A stretch of 6,332 nucleotides of DNA from Thermoplasmata archaeon (GTDB taxonomy: Archaea; Thermoplasmatota; Thermoplasmata; Lutacidiplasmatales; UBA184). The translations under genes and the position numbers were made by a program. Positions 5,716-6,332 of this stretch are shown here, piece after piece. Where the stretch lies: the NCBI GenBank assembly GCA_030040755.1, contig JASHTC010000175.1, positions 1 through 6,332 of the forward strand, in the 5' to 3' direction. The notes beneath the pieces were generated by a model, which had not been told where the DNA came from, made no database searches, and worked only from the letters and a program-made list of their open reading frames with translations. The first letter of the stretch is position 1. Each line of letters begins with the position of its first letter.

Positions 5716-5730
5716 CGGGTGTGCGGTGAC
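5716..5730 (+). repeat. Direct repeat unit 2 upstream of the ribbon-helix-helix gene
   Basis: CGGGTGTGCGGTGAC differs from unit 1 by one base (C for T). It ends two bases before composite repeat copy 2 and about 38 bases before the TATA box. Its GTGTG-(C)-GGTG core also appears inverted beside composite copy 1 (CACCACAC, 4216-4223). Confidence 0.4.
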
Positions 5731-5731
5731 A

Positions 5732-5757
5732 GGGATGCCCCCTCACGGCATATGTGT
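5732..5757 (+). repeat. Composite repeat, copy 2 (11-base element followed by 15-base element)
   Basis: GGGATGCCCCC (5732-5742) is followed at once by TCACGGCATATGTGT (5743-5757). The 15-base part is identical to 4187-4201; the 11-base part is the reverse complement of 4202-4212. It ends ten bases before the TATA box of the ribbon-helix-helix gene, so a bound protein here would touch or recruit the basal factors. Confidence 0.55.
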
Positions 5758-5764
5758 TTTACAA

Positions 5765-5786
5765 AAGTCTATATAATTGTTGACTT
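5765..5786. promoter_or_regulatory. Short inverted repeat flanking the TATA box: possible autoregulatory operator
   Basis: AAGTC (5765-5769) and GACTT (5782-5786) are inverted arms on each side of the TATA box, separated by 12 bases. Ribbon-helix-helix dimers bind short arms and often repress their own promoters. Five-base arms are common by chance, so this is only a candidate. Confidence 0.25.
5768..5777 (+). promoter_or_regulatory. TATA box of the ribbon-helix-helix gene
   Basis: TCTATATAAT, preceded by an A-rich ACAAAAG, is the clearest archaeal promoter in the window. It lies 21-30 bases upstream of GTG 5798, so the mRNA is probably leaderless. It also rules against a start at the TTG at 5777, which would lie inside the box. 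Confidence 0.75.
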
Positions 5787-5797
5787 CTGTTAAACGC

Positions 5798-6193
5798 GTG
5801 CGGAACGCTCGGGCGACTCCCGCGATGTACTTCCTCGGGGTGCGCCTCACCCCCGAGGAGGCGTCGCTCCTCGAACGGTTCCGAGTGGCGAACGACCTGC
5901 CGAACCGCTCCGAAGCGGTGCGAGCGCTCGTCCGGGGCGCGGGCGGTGCACCCGCGTCCGAGGTCGAGCTACCGGTGACGCTTCGCGCGGCGCTGGACGA
6001 GGTCGTCGAAGAGGGCTACGCCCGGGACCTGGACGGCGCGGTCGCGACCGTCCTCACGCTCGGGCTGGGGGAGTTGGCGCGGACCCACGTCGAACGCCTC
6101 GGAGCGTTGCGCGAGCGCGCGCGCTCGGCGGCGGCGCGACGACGGGACCGCAAGCGAGCGGACCGCGAGGGTCGGGGACTCCTCGGGCGATAG
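5798..6193 (+). CDS. Transcription regulator with two ribbon-helix-helix-like units
   Basis: 131 residues from GTG 5798. The first unit has strand YFLGVRLT (11-18), helix PEEASLLERFRVAND (19-33) and helix RSEAVRALVRGA (37-48), the CopG/Arc-type ribbon-helix-helix pattern. A second similar unit follows: strand ELPVTL (57-62), helix RAALDEVVEEGYA (63-75) and helix DGAVATVLTLGLGEL (79-93). In the family the N-terminal strands of two chains pair and enter the DNA major groove; two units in one chain could form an intramolecular pair. The C-terminus (100-131) is Arg-rich and helical and could add DNA contacts. The start at GTG 5798 fits a leaderless mRNA; ATG 5825 (122 residues, also keeping the whole domain) is the alternative. 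It is probably self-regulating given the repeats upstream. No toxin-like gene is adjacent in view, so an antitoxin role is possible but unsupported. Confidence 0.75.
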   Translation: MRNARATPAMYFLGVRLTPEEASLLERFRVANDLPNRSEAVRALVRGAGGAPASEVELPVTLRAALDEVVEEGYARDLDGAVATVLTLGLGELARTHVERLGALRERARSAAARRRDRKRADREGRGLLGR

Positions 6194-6219
6194 TTCTCGG
6201 GAAACAACGGGGCTGGAAC

Positions 6220-6332
6220 ATGGAATCGATCGCCATTGCGTGGAGCGAGCGGAGCGGGTTTATCTGCCGACTGTGCCGTCAGGACGCCAAGCATAATGAG
6301 GTGCTGCACATCTCGTATTGCCCCGTCCACGG
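6220..6332 (+). CDS. Start of a possible small Cys/His zinc-binding protein (cut by window edge)
   Basis: ATG 6220 lies 26 bases after the regulator's stop and opens 37 codons to the window edge. The visible part has CRLC (16-19) followed by CPVH (34-37), a spacing compatible with a treble-clef or zinc-finger site. There is no clear ribosome-binding site. A competing reading is that TTTAT at 6259-6263 is a TATA box for a gene starting at ATG 6296 in another frame. The fragment is too short to choose firmly. Confidence 0.35.
   Translation, partial: MESIAIAWSERSGFICRLCRQDAKHNEVLHISYCPVH

Larger units (their letters stand above)
5209..5742. other. Gap of about 530 bases without a convincing gene
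   Basis: Several open frames cross here, but none has a recognisable domain, a good start and consistent third-position G/C together. One plus-strand frame (from about 5345) is protein-like but is interrupted by TAG at 5447-5449 and stops at TAA 5549-5551. A 68-codon frame from ATG 5523 is G/C-biased only in its first third. The 3' half is less GC-rich and holds a pair of competing hairpins, a 15-base direct repeat pair and the start of the composite repeat, which together look like an upstream regulatory region for the gene at 5798. Confidence 0.45.

Noticed and set aside
5523..5729. 68-codon plus-strand frame with four Cys residues
   Set aside because: Codon bias collapses after the first third, it covers repeat unit 1, the competing hairpins and most of repeat unit 2, and it has no promoter or recognisable fold.
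1..6332. CRISPR array, transposon ends, integrase sites or defence genes
   Set aside because: No regularly spaced repeats, transposase or recombinase motifs, or defence domains were seen on either strand.

Overview
The window looks like chromosomal DNA from a high-GC archaeon. The evidence is archaeal-style TATA boxes (strongest ahead of 5798 and of 3989), probable leaderless GTG starts about 22-30 bases downstream of them, a thiolase gene coupled to a DUF35 zinc-ribbon/OB gene (an arrangement typical of archaea), and a ribbon-helix-helix regulator. A GC-rich Thermoplasmata-type lineage would fit, but that is inference; no rRNA or other phylogenetic marker is present.

Layout. (1) 1-505, minus: the 5' part of a GMC-type FAD-dependent alcohol oxidoreductase, cut by the window edge just as its FAD-binding glycine motif begins. 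(2) 670-2346, plus, divergent from it: a complete GH13 enzyme that reads as trehalose synthase (maltose/trehalose isomerisation). (3) 2285-3894, minus, converging on it: a thiolase-fold gene overlapping by four bases a DUF35 partner gene. The thiolase has serine where the catalytic cysteine should be. Upstream are a strong TATA box, a perfect inverted repeat and a possible short leader reading frame. (4) 4020-4388: no convincing gene; repeats and hairpins. (5) 4389-5208, minus: two adjacent genes for paralogous small proteins, each with one N-terminal membrane helix and an outside beta-rich domain. (6) 5209-5757: no convincing gene; repeats and alternative hairpins. (7) 5798-6193, plus: a transcription factor with two ribbon-helix-helix-like units behind the clearest promoter in the window. 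(8) 6220-end: the start of a possible small Cys/His zinc-binding protein.

How they fit together: these are mostly separate transcription units rather than one pathway. The thiolase and DUF35 products very probably form one acyl-CoA-handling complex. The two membrane proteins are probably co-transcribed. The regulator may control itself, and perhaps other sites carrying the composite motif found both at its promoter and in the 4020-4388 gap. I see no CRISPR array, transposase, integrase, tRNA or rRNA. No clear new multi-gene system is visible; the most unusual points are the Ser-for-Cys thiolase with its promoter architecture, and the shared composite repeat.
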